Source of the DNA: Leptoclinus maculatus
Taxonomy: Eukaryota; Chordata; Actinopteri; Perciformes; Stichaeidae
Direction of reading: 5' to 3'
Assembly (NCBI GenBank): GCA_032191485.1
Contig: JAVDOI010000004.1
Coordinates: 16,581,443 to 16,645,442 of the forward strand
Length of the DNA stretch: 64,000 bases
Part shown: positions 24,310 to 36,680 of the stretch, in pieces
Position numbering within the stretch: the first letter of the stretch is position 1
Layout: the number at the start of each line of letters is the position of its first letter
Made by a program: the position numbers and the translations under genes
The notes under the pieces: generated by a model
What the model saw: only the letters and a program-made list of their open reading frames with translations
Databases searched by the model: none
Told to the model about the DNA's origin: nothing

Positions 24310-24480
24310 GGATGGCACTGTGGATTCAGTTACCGTCCTGTCAGCTGAAGGTCACAGGTTCAGTGTTTTTTGTGCACAGCCATGTGTTGAAATGGCCTTG
24401 AGCATGAGCAGCACTCTCGAATTCACACCTACTCATTCAGGCTGACTGCAAAGCGTGTGGTGTTCAGGACGGATTATTAA
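24310..24480 (+). mobile_element. Decayed tRNA-type SINE
   Basis: A tRNA-like head (GGATGGCACTGTGGATTCAG...CAGCTGAAGGTCACAGGTTC, with a B-box-like GGTTCAG) is followed after about 40 bases by GGCCTTGAGCATGAGCAGCA and ATTCACACCTACTCATTCAG, matching the GTCCTTGAGCAAG...CTCACTCAGG layout of teleost SINEs. It is old and has no visible duplication. Confidence 0.4.
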
Positions 24481-26439
24481 TAAATGTATCTGTTTTGACA
24501 GTTGTAGGGAAAGGTGATAGAGTTGAAGAAGACCTGACTGTTAGTGTGATGGCTTTCTTTTGAGAGACTGTTCAAGGTGGTTTTATATTCACAGTGCCAC
24601 CTCATGTTTTACGTCATTCAGGATAGGATTGGAAATGGAAAAAATGGGAATACAGTTAACGTTTGTTTGATCCCAAGACCTTAGAGCAGAAGCTGCACTA
24701 CTTTACAATAGCTGCTAGTGTCGTTAGTCGTTAGTGTCATACATTTTGTATAATGCTTCAAAGTTAACCACCATCAGTGATATATATTTTAGAGAAGGAA
24801 TGAACTGTGAAAATCCACTTGTGAAATCCCACGCATCAGTCCACAGGCAAATGGCTAATTGTAAGGTTGACGGTTGAATTCCTCATGGCTAAACAAGGAC
24901 ATCCAGGTCCCTAGAGAAAGCTTGGATTTTAATGAACCCTAACTTTTACTGTTGCTTTTCTGCTCCTAAGCAAGGCACCTCAGCAGCCATGTCTTCAGCC
25001 TGCTGGCTCTGCCATCTGTGGTTGTGCTCCCTCACTTTATTAACTGTCACGGATAAAATGCCCATGTGAATGTATGCTAATGTAATATTCGTGGTACATT
25101 ACTCCCTCAAAGATAGAAGCTGGACCATTTCTTTTCCTTTTATGAGACTGCCGTGCTGACCAGCAGAATGGAGGTACAGCAGTTACAGATTCCCCGGCTG
25201 CACTATACTGGGTGTGTGTTCAATGATGTTGCTCTGCTGCCAAAGTGTGAAAGAGAAGCTGGCATATCGCAGGACAGCAGAGAAGGAGCTGAGCAGCTAT
25301 AATGAAACCTCTGCAAACCTCGTAAAGCAGACAGACGTAGAGCTGTATGCATGTTTAACGTCAGTTCCCTTTTCCTGCTCAAGTTAGTCACTTAAAATCT
25401 GTCTGAACTGGACGTAAATTAACTAGAAAATCAATTTGTTCTTTCCAGTTTGAAGTGCAAGAGAGTCAGTGGCTAATTGGATAGAATTCAAAGCCAGAGG
25501 TTCAGATTGTTTTTTAAAAGAATAACTTCATACCAGGCTGAAAAGCTGGGTTTCACTTCCCTCTCTGGTTGAAACGTGCTCTGTTGGACCTTTAACCGAC
25601 CCCAAAAGCAATATCACAGCGAGTTAGCAAATTGCACGTCAATATTAAAAATTTTGAATTCCTTATTCTTCTTAATATTATTATTCAGTCGTCCAGTTGT
25701 GCAGAATGAACACCAGTGCAATGAAGCTCAGCATTTACACTCATTTAACAACATACTTCTTTAGCACCATCCATAAGAGATGCAACCACATTGGAACTTT
25801 TCTTTACAGTGTTGCACACTTCAAATAGCAGGTATGCAGAGTTGGGTGTTGAAAACAACAATGGGAACGATGGATCTGATTGTGTGACGGTGCAAAACCA
25901 ACATTTTTGGTGAAATGCACAGAAAGTAAACAATCGTGTCGGCTTGGTTTGTAAGGTTGACGAAAAATCGTCATTATGTTATTTTTAATGTTAATCATAT
26001 ATTAATTATTTCCACTGTTGCAACAAGTTGGGCCGGATAAAAGCTTTCAGCAAGATTATGTTTAGCTGAAAGCGATACAATCCTATAGTATACACAGCGC
26101 CCTTCTCACCTTGTATTTCTGTTGTGTGCTACTATTCTCGTTCATTGGGTTGTTTACAACAGCAATGGTTCCCGATTTCTTTTTTAACACTATTCAATTA
26201 GCATTTTAGTGAAAAGGATGTTCAGAACAGTTTAGACCCAATTCAGCACAACATTCTCCTAACATAGTTTTATGGCATGGTAAAAAAATAATAATATATA
26301 GTTAGTTAATAGATATATATAGGCTCTGTTTGAACAGTTATGGACAACCGCTGGTGCAGCTTTACCTTCTGTGTTGCTGCGCATTGCTGCAGACTTTCCC
26401 TGTGAAAACGGGCTGGGCTCCATGCTCATTTCTAACACC

Positions 26440-26570
26440 GTCCTGCTTTACATTTGTTCAAGTTCACACATTCCAACCTGGGAGATCACAATCTACCACT
26501 GTTGGCTCCAGCGATAGCATTTGCATCAGTAGAGTGCCTTACCTAAGGGCACTTCAACAGCTGTTGTTGC
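26440..26570. mobile_element. Possible SINE relic
   Basis: TTCCAACCTGGGAGATCAC resembles an inverted B box and flank, and GTGCCTTACCTAAGGGCACT resembles the SINE body GTGCCTTGCTCAAGGGCACT. Badly decayed. Confidence 0.3.
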
Positions 26571-27082
26571 ATTATAGGAGGGTTTTGTCCATTAACTTTC
26601 ACAGTCAGTCCAGAGTTTCTGTCAGGTGTTGTGACAGGCTCCTCATCAGATTGAATCATTACTGTTATTAAGGGAACCGTGTTGGGGCAAAATCTCCTTC
26701 ATGCATTAGTTTATGAGCTCTCTGATGCAGGCTTTGGGCCTGTTGTGTTTTTTAATGGACTCAATAGAAAGCCCCCCACTCACTGATGTGATTTGAGCTG
26801 ATGGATTTTGAGAAAATGTGAAATAATTATGCATTTTGTGTCATGTGTGATCCCACTCTGTTACCAACAGCCATTTATTTATTAGGGTAAAAAAACAATG
26901 TAGTCTAATTAGTTCAAAGTTAAAGCAAGGTGAATGAAATGAAAGTATATATGAGAAAGAAACGGCAACAGGTAGATGTGTCTAAAATATTGGAAATGAA
27001 TCTTTCAACTATTAAAAGCAATCTCTGCCTGCCTTTATTTATTCGTTATGCACAAAGGATCTTCAAATGCTTGAACAGTGGC

Positions 27083-27182
27083 AGCAGTAGCCATAGAGTA
27101 ATAGTAATAGTAGTTTTGATTATAGAAGTTGTAGTCACAATAGTAGGAGTATTGGCAGCAGCAGAAGTCGTGGTTGTTACAG
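27083..27182. repeat. Imperfect AGT/GTA trinucleotide repeat
   Basis: A degenerate run rich in AGTA/GTAGT units (GTAATAGTAATAGTAGTTTT, GCAGCAGCAGAAGTCGTGG). Confidence 0.6.
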
Positions 27183-27215
27183 TGATAAATAAGGCTGAGC
27201 TCGACCAAAGAAATT

Positions 27216-27238
27216 CTTAATTAATTAATTAATTAATT
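27216..27238. repeat. (TTAA)n repeat
   Basis: Nearly six TTAA units. Confidence 0.9.
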
Positions 27239-27368
27239 GAATTGACAGATCTGTAAAGTTTCTCCACAAAGAATCACAGAAAAGCAGAAATGTGTTCGTT
27301 AGTTTTGTAGAAATAAGTCACTCAGCATGAAAAAACATTAAAAAAACTACTAATTGACAAAAGAAATC

Positions 27369-27770
27369 TTAGTTGACAAAGACCAAAACCAATAGCCCGA
27401 GTGGTAAAAGAGCAGAACCACGGAGAGTAGAAGTCACCCATAGCCATCCCACTGGCCTGGATATCTGGGTCTTTACTGAAAGGGAGGAAGTTGAATTTGG
27501 TGTCTGTATAACATTAGCGAAGGACCAAGAGTAATTCATCTTACGCTTGCCATGCGAGTGAAGGTATTCACCACATCTTGAGTCACAGTGAGTGTGTAGA
27601 AAGGCTGAATCAGGAGCTGGCAGGCTGGAGTACAGTAGCCTGGAGAGCTGCATAGCGGAATAATGTACACCAGTTATAAATCTGCCAGCAGCGTATACGG
27701 CATCACAACATGGTCCAGATTGGACGGAGGAAAAGACTGAAACTGTGGTCCCATCTCCCTCCATCTTCAC
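27369..27770 (-). pseudogene. Open frame with possible LINE reverse-transcriptase C-terminal relic
   Basis: A 133-codon minus-strand frame, longer than its neighbours. The segment CDAVYAAGRFITGVHYSA resembles the D.VY..A.RFITG..Y.. motif found after the polymerase domain of teleost non-LTR retrotransposons. The rest does not match what should follow (W..L..RR, AP..WN), so at most a short relic is present. It could be chance. It is not proposed as a host gene. Confidence 0.25.
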
Positions 27771-28072
27771 GGGGCCGAAGCCGTTTTACCGCCTGTATTG
27801 ATCATGTGCTTTTATAGGGCCAAGAGGATCATTCTGGGGAGTGGTTCTTCACATTCATTGCAGTATTCGCCCCAAATGACCTTGAGCAAAATCAAGTAAT
27901 TGAACTAAAATGTTCAGCGTCATCAATCTCTGACCACTGGGCCGTAACTGCTGCGATAGCTTAAGAGGGAAGATTGGATAACGGTTGGTTGAGCTCCTGT
28001 AGGTCCCTCGGTCCATGAAGAGGGCTCTCAGAGTAACGTGTAAGTGTTTGCGTGAAGTTAATGTACTTATTA

Positions 28073-28933
28073 GTAGTGCAACGGATCATAAAACTCCCGG
28101 TTCGGATCGTATCACGGATCAGAGTCACGGATCGGATCAAAGATCAGATCAGCACAAAAGGAAAAAGGGAGCAAATATAACTTTTAGAGATCCCTGGTCA
28201 TGTATTTTTGCCTGGTCTACAAGGCTCCATCCGTCCCAAAAATGATTTCAACTGCTCTGAAATCAGTGTAAACAATCAAACATTCTAAATGTTATCCTTT
28301 TACTTTGTTACAGTCATCTATTGTGCCTTTTTTCTTCATAAAAACACACAATTCAAATGATAAAGAACTAAAAGATTGTATTTGTCTTGATTAAAACAAA
28401 TCTTGTCATTAACAGTTTTAATGATGTATTATTAGCTGCTAGAGGTATTTTAAATTGGTCATAATTCCTTCTCTATCTATTTATGTTGTTCTAAAACATT
28501 TTCTTCAAACAACTGGATTTATTCAAGTTTATCACCAACACTACATTTTTTCGAGATTACATGTGAACACATGATAACGCACAATACTAATTTTCACTGA
28601 ACAGAGCCTGAACGCATCATAATGTAACTTAACGCAACCTTCTTTCTTGGCCGTTAGCGGTGCTGCCATTGTAACTAACTCTCCTCCTGTCAATTGATTC
28701 AAGGATTGGTTGTTTACAATGTAACATTATCAGAGATCGGTGACTAGAAATGCATGAATGCCGATGTCTTGATCACATATTTTACTGAATATTGGCGGAT
28801 AACGATCGTCAGTAAAACTTCACACTGTGATGGTTAACGTTAAACTGTGTAATCAATCCACAGTTCACATGCGTGCCGAACCGTGAGGGAGGACCCGTAC
28901 GGATCACGGATCGACAGTGGTCAGTTACACCAC
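28073..28933. mobile_element. Non-autonomous GGATC-rich DNA transposon
   Basis: The left end GTAGTGCAACGGATCA pairs, with mismatches, with the reverse complement of the right end GTCAGTTACACCAC. Both arms carry clustered CGGATC/CACGGATC motifs (left 28082-28160; right 28897-28915, GTACGGATCACGGATCGAC) and the phrase CGGTTCGGATCG / CCGAACCGTGAGG. The interior is AT-rich and non-coding. The layout and motifs match a recurrent teleost repeat I recognise, with no transposase remnant. Confidence 0.6.
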
Positions 28934-29103
28934 GAGCACTTGTCATTTGGAGCATTTTTACATCAAAAACATGTAGTCAAAAATAGTGACGCACAGTGGC
29001 GTAAAGATCCAAAAGGTTAGAATCGTTCCTTTGAGATTTCATCTTTTCCATTTAATTTAGTTTGCTTGTACATAATGTTTCACACTCATTGAATGAAATG
29101 ACT

Positions 29104-29405
29104 GGTAACCCTTATATTAAGGTTCTTGTTATAAGTGTTAGTTAATAGGTAATAGGGCCCTTACAAGGCTTTAATTAACATTTTTAAGCAGTCTATAAAC
29201 TGTAAACAAGTTTCTTATAAGTGTTTATACATGTCTTATAATCCAACAACAAATGTGTTTGTGTTGCTATTATTAACACTTGTATAGTAATACATGTATA
29301 ATAATAATTAACACATAATAATGTTAATAATGATCTTCTATAAGGACCTATAATGGCCTTATTACCTATTAACACTTTTACAAGGATCAAATATAAAGTG
29401 TTACC
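29104..29405. mobile_element. 302-bp MITE with long terminal inverted repeats
   Basis: It starts GGTAACCCTTATATTAAGGT and ends ...TATAAAGTGTTACC, which is its imperfect reverse complement. Inside each arm TTAATAGGTAATAGGGCC pairs with GGCCTTATTACCTATTAA, so almost the whole element can fold into a hairpin. GGTAACACTTTA-type ends are common in teleosts. No flanking duplication was certain. Confidence 0.75.
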
Positions 29406-30633
29406 ATATTTTCTTCAAAGGTTGTGACTAAGTGCAAAACTGAAATAAAACTACAGTGTTGACAGTTAACACATGCCTCAAAGAAGAAAGGGTCTGTATT
29501 TGTGCACATATTGACTTCATGACATTTTTCTGCACTTGGTGGTTCCTTTATTATTGATCCATTTTCACAGTTTATTGTGAACAGCTGCTATTCCCATCAG
29601 TTATTCTCTTTTCACATATTCATTTTATTTTTTATTATGGGTCGAACATTCGGAAAGCCTCTTAACCAAAAGCTACACAATAGACAGTATTTAATTTAAT
29701 TGGTAATAAAGTATGCATACATATCCTATTACTTACTTGTAAAATAACAGAACACAAACTTACTTATATGTACATTGCATATGGAGAAGGGTATCAATAA
29801 TATACATGTTGTCAGTAATGCAGATAAACTCTTGTATGCTCTTTTGTGGATTTAGAATTGGAGCTAGAAGCCTTATCCTGTTTCCTTAAATCCTATTTTT
29901 GAGATGGTTTAACCTAAGTGGAAAAACGTTTTTTTTGCCGCCAAAAGTAGTCTGCCGTCCATGTCACTCTCAACAGTCTTAACGAGCCATATGGGGCTAC
30001 TTTTGAGCTTCTTAACAGCGAGCCGAACCCTTAAATCCCTCACTAACACACTTTGGCACCTTGGTTTATTTTCAAATGTGTATAGGAAGAGGGAACAGGC
30101 ATCCGGCTGTGTTTCACCAATTTTTCACCAGCAAGAACAACACATACACTGAATTTCTAAAGCAATAATCCACTCAGAAACCTGCCATACAGCTCAATCA
30201 ACCAGGCCTCACAATTTCATAGATTCATTGGGTTTAACAACATGGACAAAATTACACTTTAGGTAGTGCTTCCAGTAACATCACTTCAGCACCAAGGACA
30301 GCTCACATTCATTACAGTAGAGTAAATCACCTGATGTTTTTCAGCTAGTCATGTTTTTACAGTTAGAGTTGCACTGCAACCACCAAACATGACCTGTTTA
30401 CAATGTGCGTTTGTCACCTTACAAAATTAACTCAAATAAAATGATCCAAAATCCTGTGATTTCATTTTGAGCTTCCGCTGTGTGAAATTTCCCAATGCAG
30501 CTTTAACAGATTAGGGTCTTTTTGTTTTGACATTTCCCCCATGATTCTACTTTTACGGTGAATAATCTTCATTAAAACAAATACCCCTTAAATTGTGTTT
30601 ACTTTAGACCCACGCATGTAAACAAACAAACAT

Positions 30634-30634
<1 letters not shown>

Positions 30635-30664
<30 letters not shown>
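30635..30664. repeat. (CA)n microsatellite
   Basis: About 30 bases, preceded by an AAAC repeat. Confidence 0.95.
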
Positions 30665-30667
<3 letters not shown>

Positions 30668-32117
30668 GCCCATGCTCGGCCGCAACAGGGACGACAGAGA
30701 GAGGAAACGGATGGAAGGAAAGCCTTTGGAACGTCAGATAACAGGATTAGACAAATTACATTTCAACTGTGACCATGAATCCCATTTGGATGTGGGACTT
30801 GTTTTCTCTCCGTTTACAACAGCAGCCATAGAGCTTCGGTGACAAAATGGTGGTTTTCCAAAATAATGTGTGCTGAAATTTTGTATGAATTATTGCCTGG
30901 GACCCAAAGCCAACCTGGCTTTGGGTCTGAGCTGCTGCTGCTGCTGAGAACAACTCCTGAAGTTGTCAGGAATTGAAACGAGTTTAAGTTTAGTACGATT
31001 CTCAACACAGTCCTGAGTTTATTGGCTTGGATTGACATTGATGGAGGGACGATTGTCTTCCACTTACCTCAGCCACATCTTCTGGGCACTGAGGTGAAAT
31101 GAACCTTGTAGAGGCAGCCCTCCATATTCACTGTCTGTCACTGTGGTGTGACAAGGCCGTAGATGAAAGTACAGCCGATGACTGACAGCGTACTCTTCCC
31201 ACAACTGATGTGACACACATACTGAGAACTGGGCTGCCTTTGGTCTTTGCTTCCAGTTTTAGTTTTAGTTCTTTAAGCTATTGACAACATTATTTTCTGA
31301 ATAAGACTGAGGTGAGAAACAGGTCACACAGTTGCTGAATCATTTCAAATTTATATTGTTAGCACCTGATTTAACCAGTTTTCACCAATAAGTGGTGAGT
31401 CAGTGTCATCGTCTTAACACTCCTACAGCGTTCACTAATCTGGTACCTGGTTTATTCTCATTACACTGAATACTTACACTTAAATGTTTGAGAATTACAC
31501 AAGCGTGAGTAAGAAATTACATATATTTATTACTGAAAATGTGATATTTTGGAGATTTCTTGGCAGTTAAAGGTTCGGGACACCAACATGTCAACAGTAA
31601 AACAAGTCTTACATTAAGCTTGACAACAATGCATTTTTTTAGGATCCAGATGGTTTAAAGGGGATTTACATACAGAAAGTAAATTGAATATCCCTTCATC
31701 TGAAATTACAAAATTGCAAAAAACCTCAGATGATGTCACACATTTTTGTGAACATTTGACAGATGAGCGAGCAGGTTGGTGTCTTGCTCAAACTTAATTT
31801 GTTTGCCAGGACAAACTGGGGGGATCCAACCTGTGTCATTTATGTCAAGCATGGATTATGTTTTTAGTGTGTTTGGGGGAGGAGAGACTGGCACTGGCCG
31901 CCTGCTGGTCTGAGCAATATAATATCCAAAGAATCAATCTTGTAAAAATCCTCCAGGCCAGTCAAGGTCCTTCAGCTTCTCCTGTAGACTGATGGCAGAG
32001 AGACTCCAGAGGGAACACTCCATCAGAGAAAGAGGGGGAGAGCGAGGTCGCTCATGAAATATTCTCATTACTCTGATTTACCAAAAACAGCATATGGGAA
32101 ACCTGCAGTTTTACATC

Positions 32118-32137
32118 ATATATATATATATATATAT
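32118..32137. repeat. (AT)n microsatellite
   Basis: An uninterrupted AT run. Confidence 0.93.
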
Positions 32138-32334
32138 TTCATATATTATTTATCCTAAAAACAGAATCATTTACAAGACATATTATAGCAATAATGGAAG
32201 TGGAAGCAATGGGGTGCCAACAAGCTGATAAAACCCACAAAATATGAAAGAAGTTAAGAATAACTATAAAGAAATGGCTACTATTTTTGCTGATCTCGTT
32301 CAAATATGTAGGTCATATAGAGGCATCAGTATTG

Positions 32335-33081
32335 TATGGAAGCCCATTCCCGCCAGCAAAAAAATAAATAAATGAGATCACAAAAAAAAAAAAAATAATT
32401 AATTCACAAAAAAAAAAGAAAAAAAGAATGAATTCACAAAAAAAAAAAAATATATATATATATTTTATTTTTTTTACTTTTTCTCTGTCAGCAAAAAAGA
32501 AAAAAAATATATATGTTTCCAGTTGCTGTTTATTGGTCGCCACCTTCATTCTTTGTACTCCAGAGCTGCTTCTTGCTTAACATTCTATTCAAGGGTGCGT
32601 TTGCTCAGTACAATCCATGTGAAACATCATCTGTATTTCATCTGTTGTAAAGCCACGTTTTAAAGTCTTCAATGTACTCACAATCCATTTACATGTCAAA
32701 TGTAGAGTAACCTATGAAGAGCTGCTTCTATGACTGTTGTGTTAAAGTATCTCATAATTTCGACTTTCTATAGCAACTGGAAAAATCTGGTCAGTGTTAT
32801 GGTTACAGATGGATGCACCAAAAGTTTTTTTTTTTTTTTTCGTTTTTTTTTGCTGTTGGAAAAAAAGTAAAATAAAAAAAATAAAAAATTATTAGAATTA
32901 TTATTATTTATTTTGTGGGTGGATTTTCTTTTCTTTTTTGCGAATTACATTTTTTTTTTTTTTTAAGTTACTCTTTTTTTTTTTTTGTGATCTTATTCAT
33001 TTATTCATTTTTTAGTGATCTAATTTTTTTTTTTTTTTAGTGATCTTTTTTTTTTTTTGCTGGCAGGAATGGGCTTCCATA
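32335..33081. mobile_element. 747-bp inverted-repeat transposon with subterminal GATCAC motifs
   Basis: The left end TATGGAAGCCCATTCCCGCC and right end GGCAGGAATGGGCTTCCATA are reverse complements with one mismatch (an extra base in the longer match through GCCAGCAAAAAAA). It is flanked by GTATTG at 32329-32334 and 33082-33087. The left arm has GATCAC at 32376 and decayed ATTCAC at 32402 and 32432; the right arm has GTGATC at 32987, 33015 and 33040, all embedded in A or T tracts. The core has no coding capacity. It is a class II non-autonomous element; its superfamily is not assigned. Confidence 0.8.
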
Positions 33082-33159
33082 GTATTGCATTGAGACGGTT
33101 TCATAACCAGTTAAAACGGCCTCATATTAACTTTAAGAGTAACAGGGTAAAGACATTTT

Positions 33160-33262
33160 TCTTCTGCCAATCTACTGCTCCACACTCCAGTACAGTAGTG
33201 GCAGTAATGCACCTTTGAGATGGTTTTCCAACCACCATTTAAACTCAAAGGAGAAGAATTAT
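33160..33262. mobile_element. Dispersed 'ccagtacagtaggtggcggtaatgcacc' teleost repeat
   Basis: CACTCCAGTACAGTAGTGGC, AGTAATGCACCTTTGAGATG, TTTTCCAACCACCATTTAAA and CTCAAAGGAGAAGAA follow, in order, a short dispersed repeat common in teleosts. It lies about 80 bp from the end of the preceding inverted-repeat element. Confidence 0.55.
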
Positions 33263-34765
33263 CTTGCTAGCTAGCTAACTAGACAGCCACTAGGAACAGT
33301 AGGAATGTAAGAGCTTTATGTTCCATCCACGCACTCTGTCACAGCATAGGAAATCACTATAGGTGACTGTCCAGCTCATTTTCTGTAACCAGAAAGCATG
33401 GTGGAATTGGCTAGCTAGCTAACTAACTAGCCAGCCGAAGCTGCACGTTATGCCCCTTTCTTGTAGTCCGCAGACAGACCCCTCTCGAGCTCAGTGTTGG
33501 CTCCAGTTCTTTAAGTTGACAAATTTATGCAGAATGGATGCAGAAAGAAACTAAACCAAAACACATCTTACTCCTAGTCTTTGTCCCTAGTCGTCATTTT
33601 GAGGTTGGTAACCAATCAAATCACAAAAGAAAATCTATTATCTGGACACATGCAAGAACATGTGTATCTGCGAAGACGTCATCCACGCTTGCCGTAATTG
33701 TGTTGCTATTTTTAAAGGATGTAGCTAGGTAGTTAGCTAGCTAGGAAGTAGTTTTTCAATTCATATTAAAACTCTAATTGGTCTAATTGTTTCTTCACCT
33801 GAGGAAATAGTCGTCAATGAGCACAACAGTAAACCTATTTAAATTGCTGAACAAATAAGACGTGATCAATGATTTAGGAAGCAGACAACTTCAAAGTAAT
33901 TATAAAGGAAAAAACAAACCAACAAAAAGAGCCAGTTAAAGTGATTTTTTTTAAGCTGCAAATTGTGGTTTATTATATGATTTTTAACATTTTTTTAATT
34001 ACAAAATAAACATAGACAAAAAAGATAATGAATGACCCATTCATATACTGGATCATACCAAAATGTCACACAACATGCTATCAGTTTAGTGTAACAAGAT
34101 GTAATATAAAGTATAACCATTAACAGACACCAGCATTATCTACAGCCGCAGGATACACATAAGACAACCAAGATGACTGACAGGTGTCAAAGTGGGAATT
34201 TGAACATTCATGGTGGGATAGAAAAATGTATTTCTGCCTCAGGCTAAAATGTTGCAGATTCAAGCTCTAAAGAAAAATAACGGCTTTCCCAAAACTGAAA
34301 TGTTTGCACCAGATTGCAGTGCAGCTCCAACTCACAACAAAGTGACACACCGAATGGATTCTGTGAGGATTTCATCATCCACGGGGTACAATTCAACTGA
34401 GACACTCCGATAGTTTTTATATTATTATGCTTGCAAATTTGACGGATATATCTCTGAACTTATTGCTCATTAAGTGTATTTTTGACAGCTGGCTGTCTGT
34501 TTCACAGGAGCTCAAAAAACCACTATGAAACGGCTAAAAGCCCCCATTGGTGTCTGTTCTAATGGATGTTTTATTAGGATGTCCTGATTTATTTGGTAAT
34601 GCATGAGTGAATTCTGCATGCTGTATGTGTGTGTGAGAGAGAGTCTTATCAGTATACAGGGCTCTTCAGGCAGTATTGGGGATTGAAGGCCACTCTAATC
34701 TGGACCCAATGGTGACTGATCCAGCTCTCTTTCTGTCTGTGCTTAGCATGAGTGTTTGCATGCGA

Positions 34766-34798
34766 GTGTGTGTGTGTATGTGTGTGTGGGCGTGTGTG

Positions 34799-34830
<32 letters not shown>
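34766..34830. repeat. (GT)n microsatellite
   Basis: A long interrupted TG tract. Confidence 0.95.
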
Positions 34831-36441
34831 CTGATGCAGATATCTCATTTCTCTCTGTAGTTTGTCAGACGAAGTGAACTCAAATTAATCCCACCAACAA
34901 GTTTGTCTGAAAGTGCTTACAGTGCAACATGTAAACCGGGAGAAAAACAAATCTGTTATTTCGTGTTTGAGTAAAGGATGACGTGGTGACAGCGGTGACT
35001 CCGTTTCCATTTCCTCCATGCAGTACAAGTCTTGGTTCTGGCATTAATTATGAAAAATGGTTTGGTGTACTGAATCTAGATTGCATGCACTGGAGAGAGT
35101 TATGATGAACGATGTTAAGAGGAGTCTGTCAGCTGCCATCCCGTTTGGTCTCCACAAATAATTGAAGGCTAGTGTACTTTCTGACAGAAACATGGTTTAT
35201 GAGCTCGGTTTAGACGGCAGCCTCTGGGAGCAGCACCGCCTTCTTTTCTTCTCCTCAGAGTCTGACAGCACTTCCAGCTCAGTGTGTTTTAATGAAGAAA
35301 CCCATTCAAAATCTCATAACACTGGGACATATCATCAGTTTGAGATGCTCAACACGTCTCAGGAGGTGATGCAGTTTGGTCCTTTAGTTTTTTGCTGACA
35401 TCAACCTGCCTCATCTGCTTCTGCTGCTGTTAGTTCCTGTATCCATATTGTATAGAGAGAGTACAATATAATTTTGTGTTTGGACTAAAGTATGAAATGG
35501 AGTCACTCTTAAATGCTTTTAAATACAACATGCACACTAACATTGATCCATTTTGGAGTGTCTTGGCAATGGACACAATCAATCCACATTACAATGAACA
35601 GGGAAAAGACAAACAGCTGAGAAACAAAAACATGACACTAAATATCATTTTTGTTCAGAGCAATATCATTCAGAGCAGTAATATAATAGCAAACAATATG
35701 CTATGAGAAGATACAGTGGAGTAATGTCTACCTGAGCAGAGAATAAAATCTCTCTGAAATTATTGGTACCGGTAATGTTGTCGGAACAACATACAAGTCC
35801 AAAATCAGGGCGAATGAATGGCTTTTATTCAGCGATCTAACTTACTGTACGTATTGTCAGTCAGACATAGTGGAACGGCTGCACTGTTTTGTCGTAGTGG
35901 CCACAGTTGGAATTGCAGGTCATGTGATGCCCCTATTATCCCAAAAATACTTTTATTCCCAATGCACAATCAATACAAAAGGATTTAGAAACAAGTGAGC
36001 ACACTGTGGACCTCTGTTGTTGCCTGCTCCTCATATCTGCTAGTGGTTTGTGGCTACATTAGCCACTAACAGCATTACACACAAGTGTCAAACTGATCTG
36101 TCGGTGGTCAATATGCATTGTGGGTAATGTGGCACCAGGAGGAAGAAAGGGTGAGGATATCTCTGGTTCTGCTGCATTGATTTTGATATACTCCGACAAT
36201 GGTAGTGCATAGTAAATTGGTGGAGTATACTCTTTCAATGAATCCTGTTGGACTGCCAAAAAGTCACAGTTGTTCTATTTGTAATTGCCACCAGGGCACA
36301 GATGTGAAGAGGTTTTCCCACTAGGCATCTCATTTATACTGTGAATCCAAAACAGCCCAATGCAGAGTCAAGTGCTCTGAATGAGTCTCTTAGATACGAT
36401 TTCTATCGTCTCTTATTTCCACCATCTTGCGCATTAAGTAG

Positions 36442-36680
36442 GACTGGGCAATATTTCTATCACGATGTATTCAATAAATAAATGAGCAATAACCACATGG
36501 TTTTGTATAGCCTACTCCTGTGCAAATTATATACTTGACAAATGAAAAGTATTTTCTCATATAAGTAAGTACTGTAATATTTTCTGAGAAATTTGAATTA
36601 GTATGTGTTTGTTAATATAAATTTAGGCAACATCAATCTGAATCATAATATAACAATATATGATTTCCTCACAATATAAT
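36442..36680. repeat. 'gggcaatat' dispersed repeat copy
   Basis: It begins ACTGGGCAATATTTCTATCA and continues with CAATATATGATTTCC/CAATATAATTCC elements. A related start, GGATTGGGCAATATGCC, lies at 58758. It resembles the 'ctgggcaatatatcgatat' teleost repeat; ends are unclear. Confidence 0.4.
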
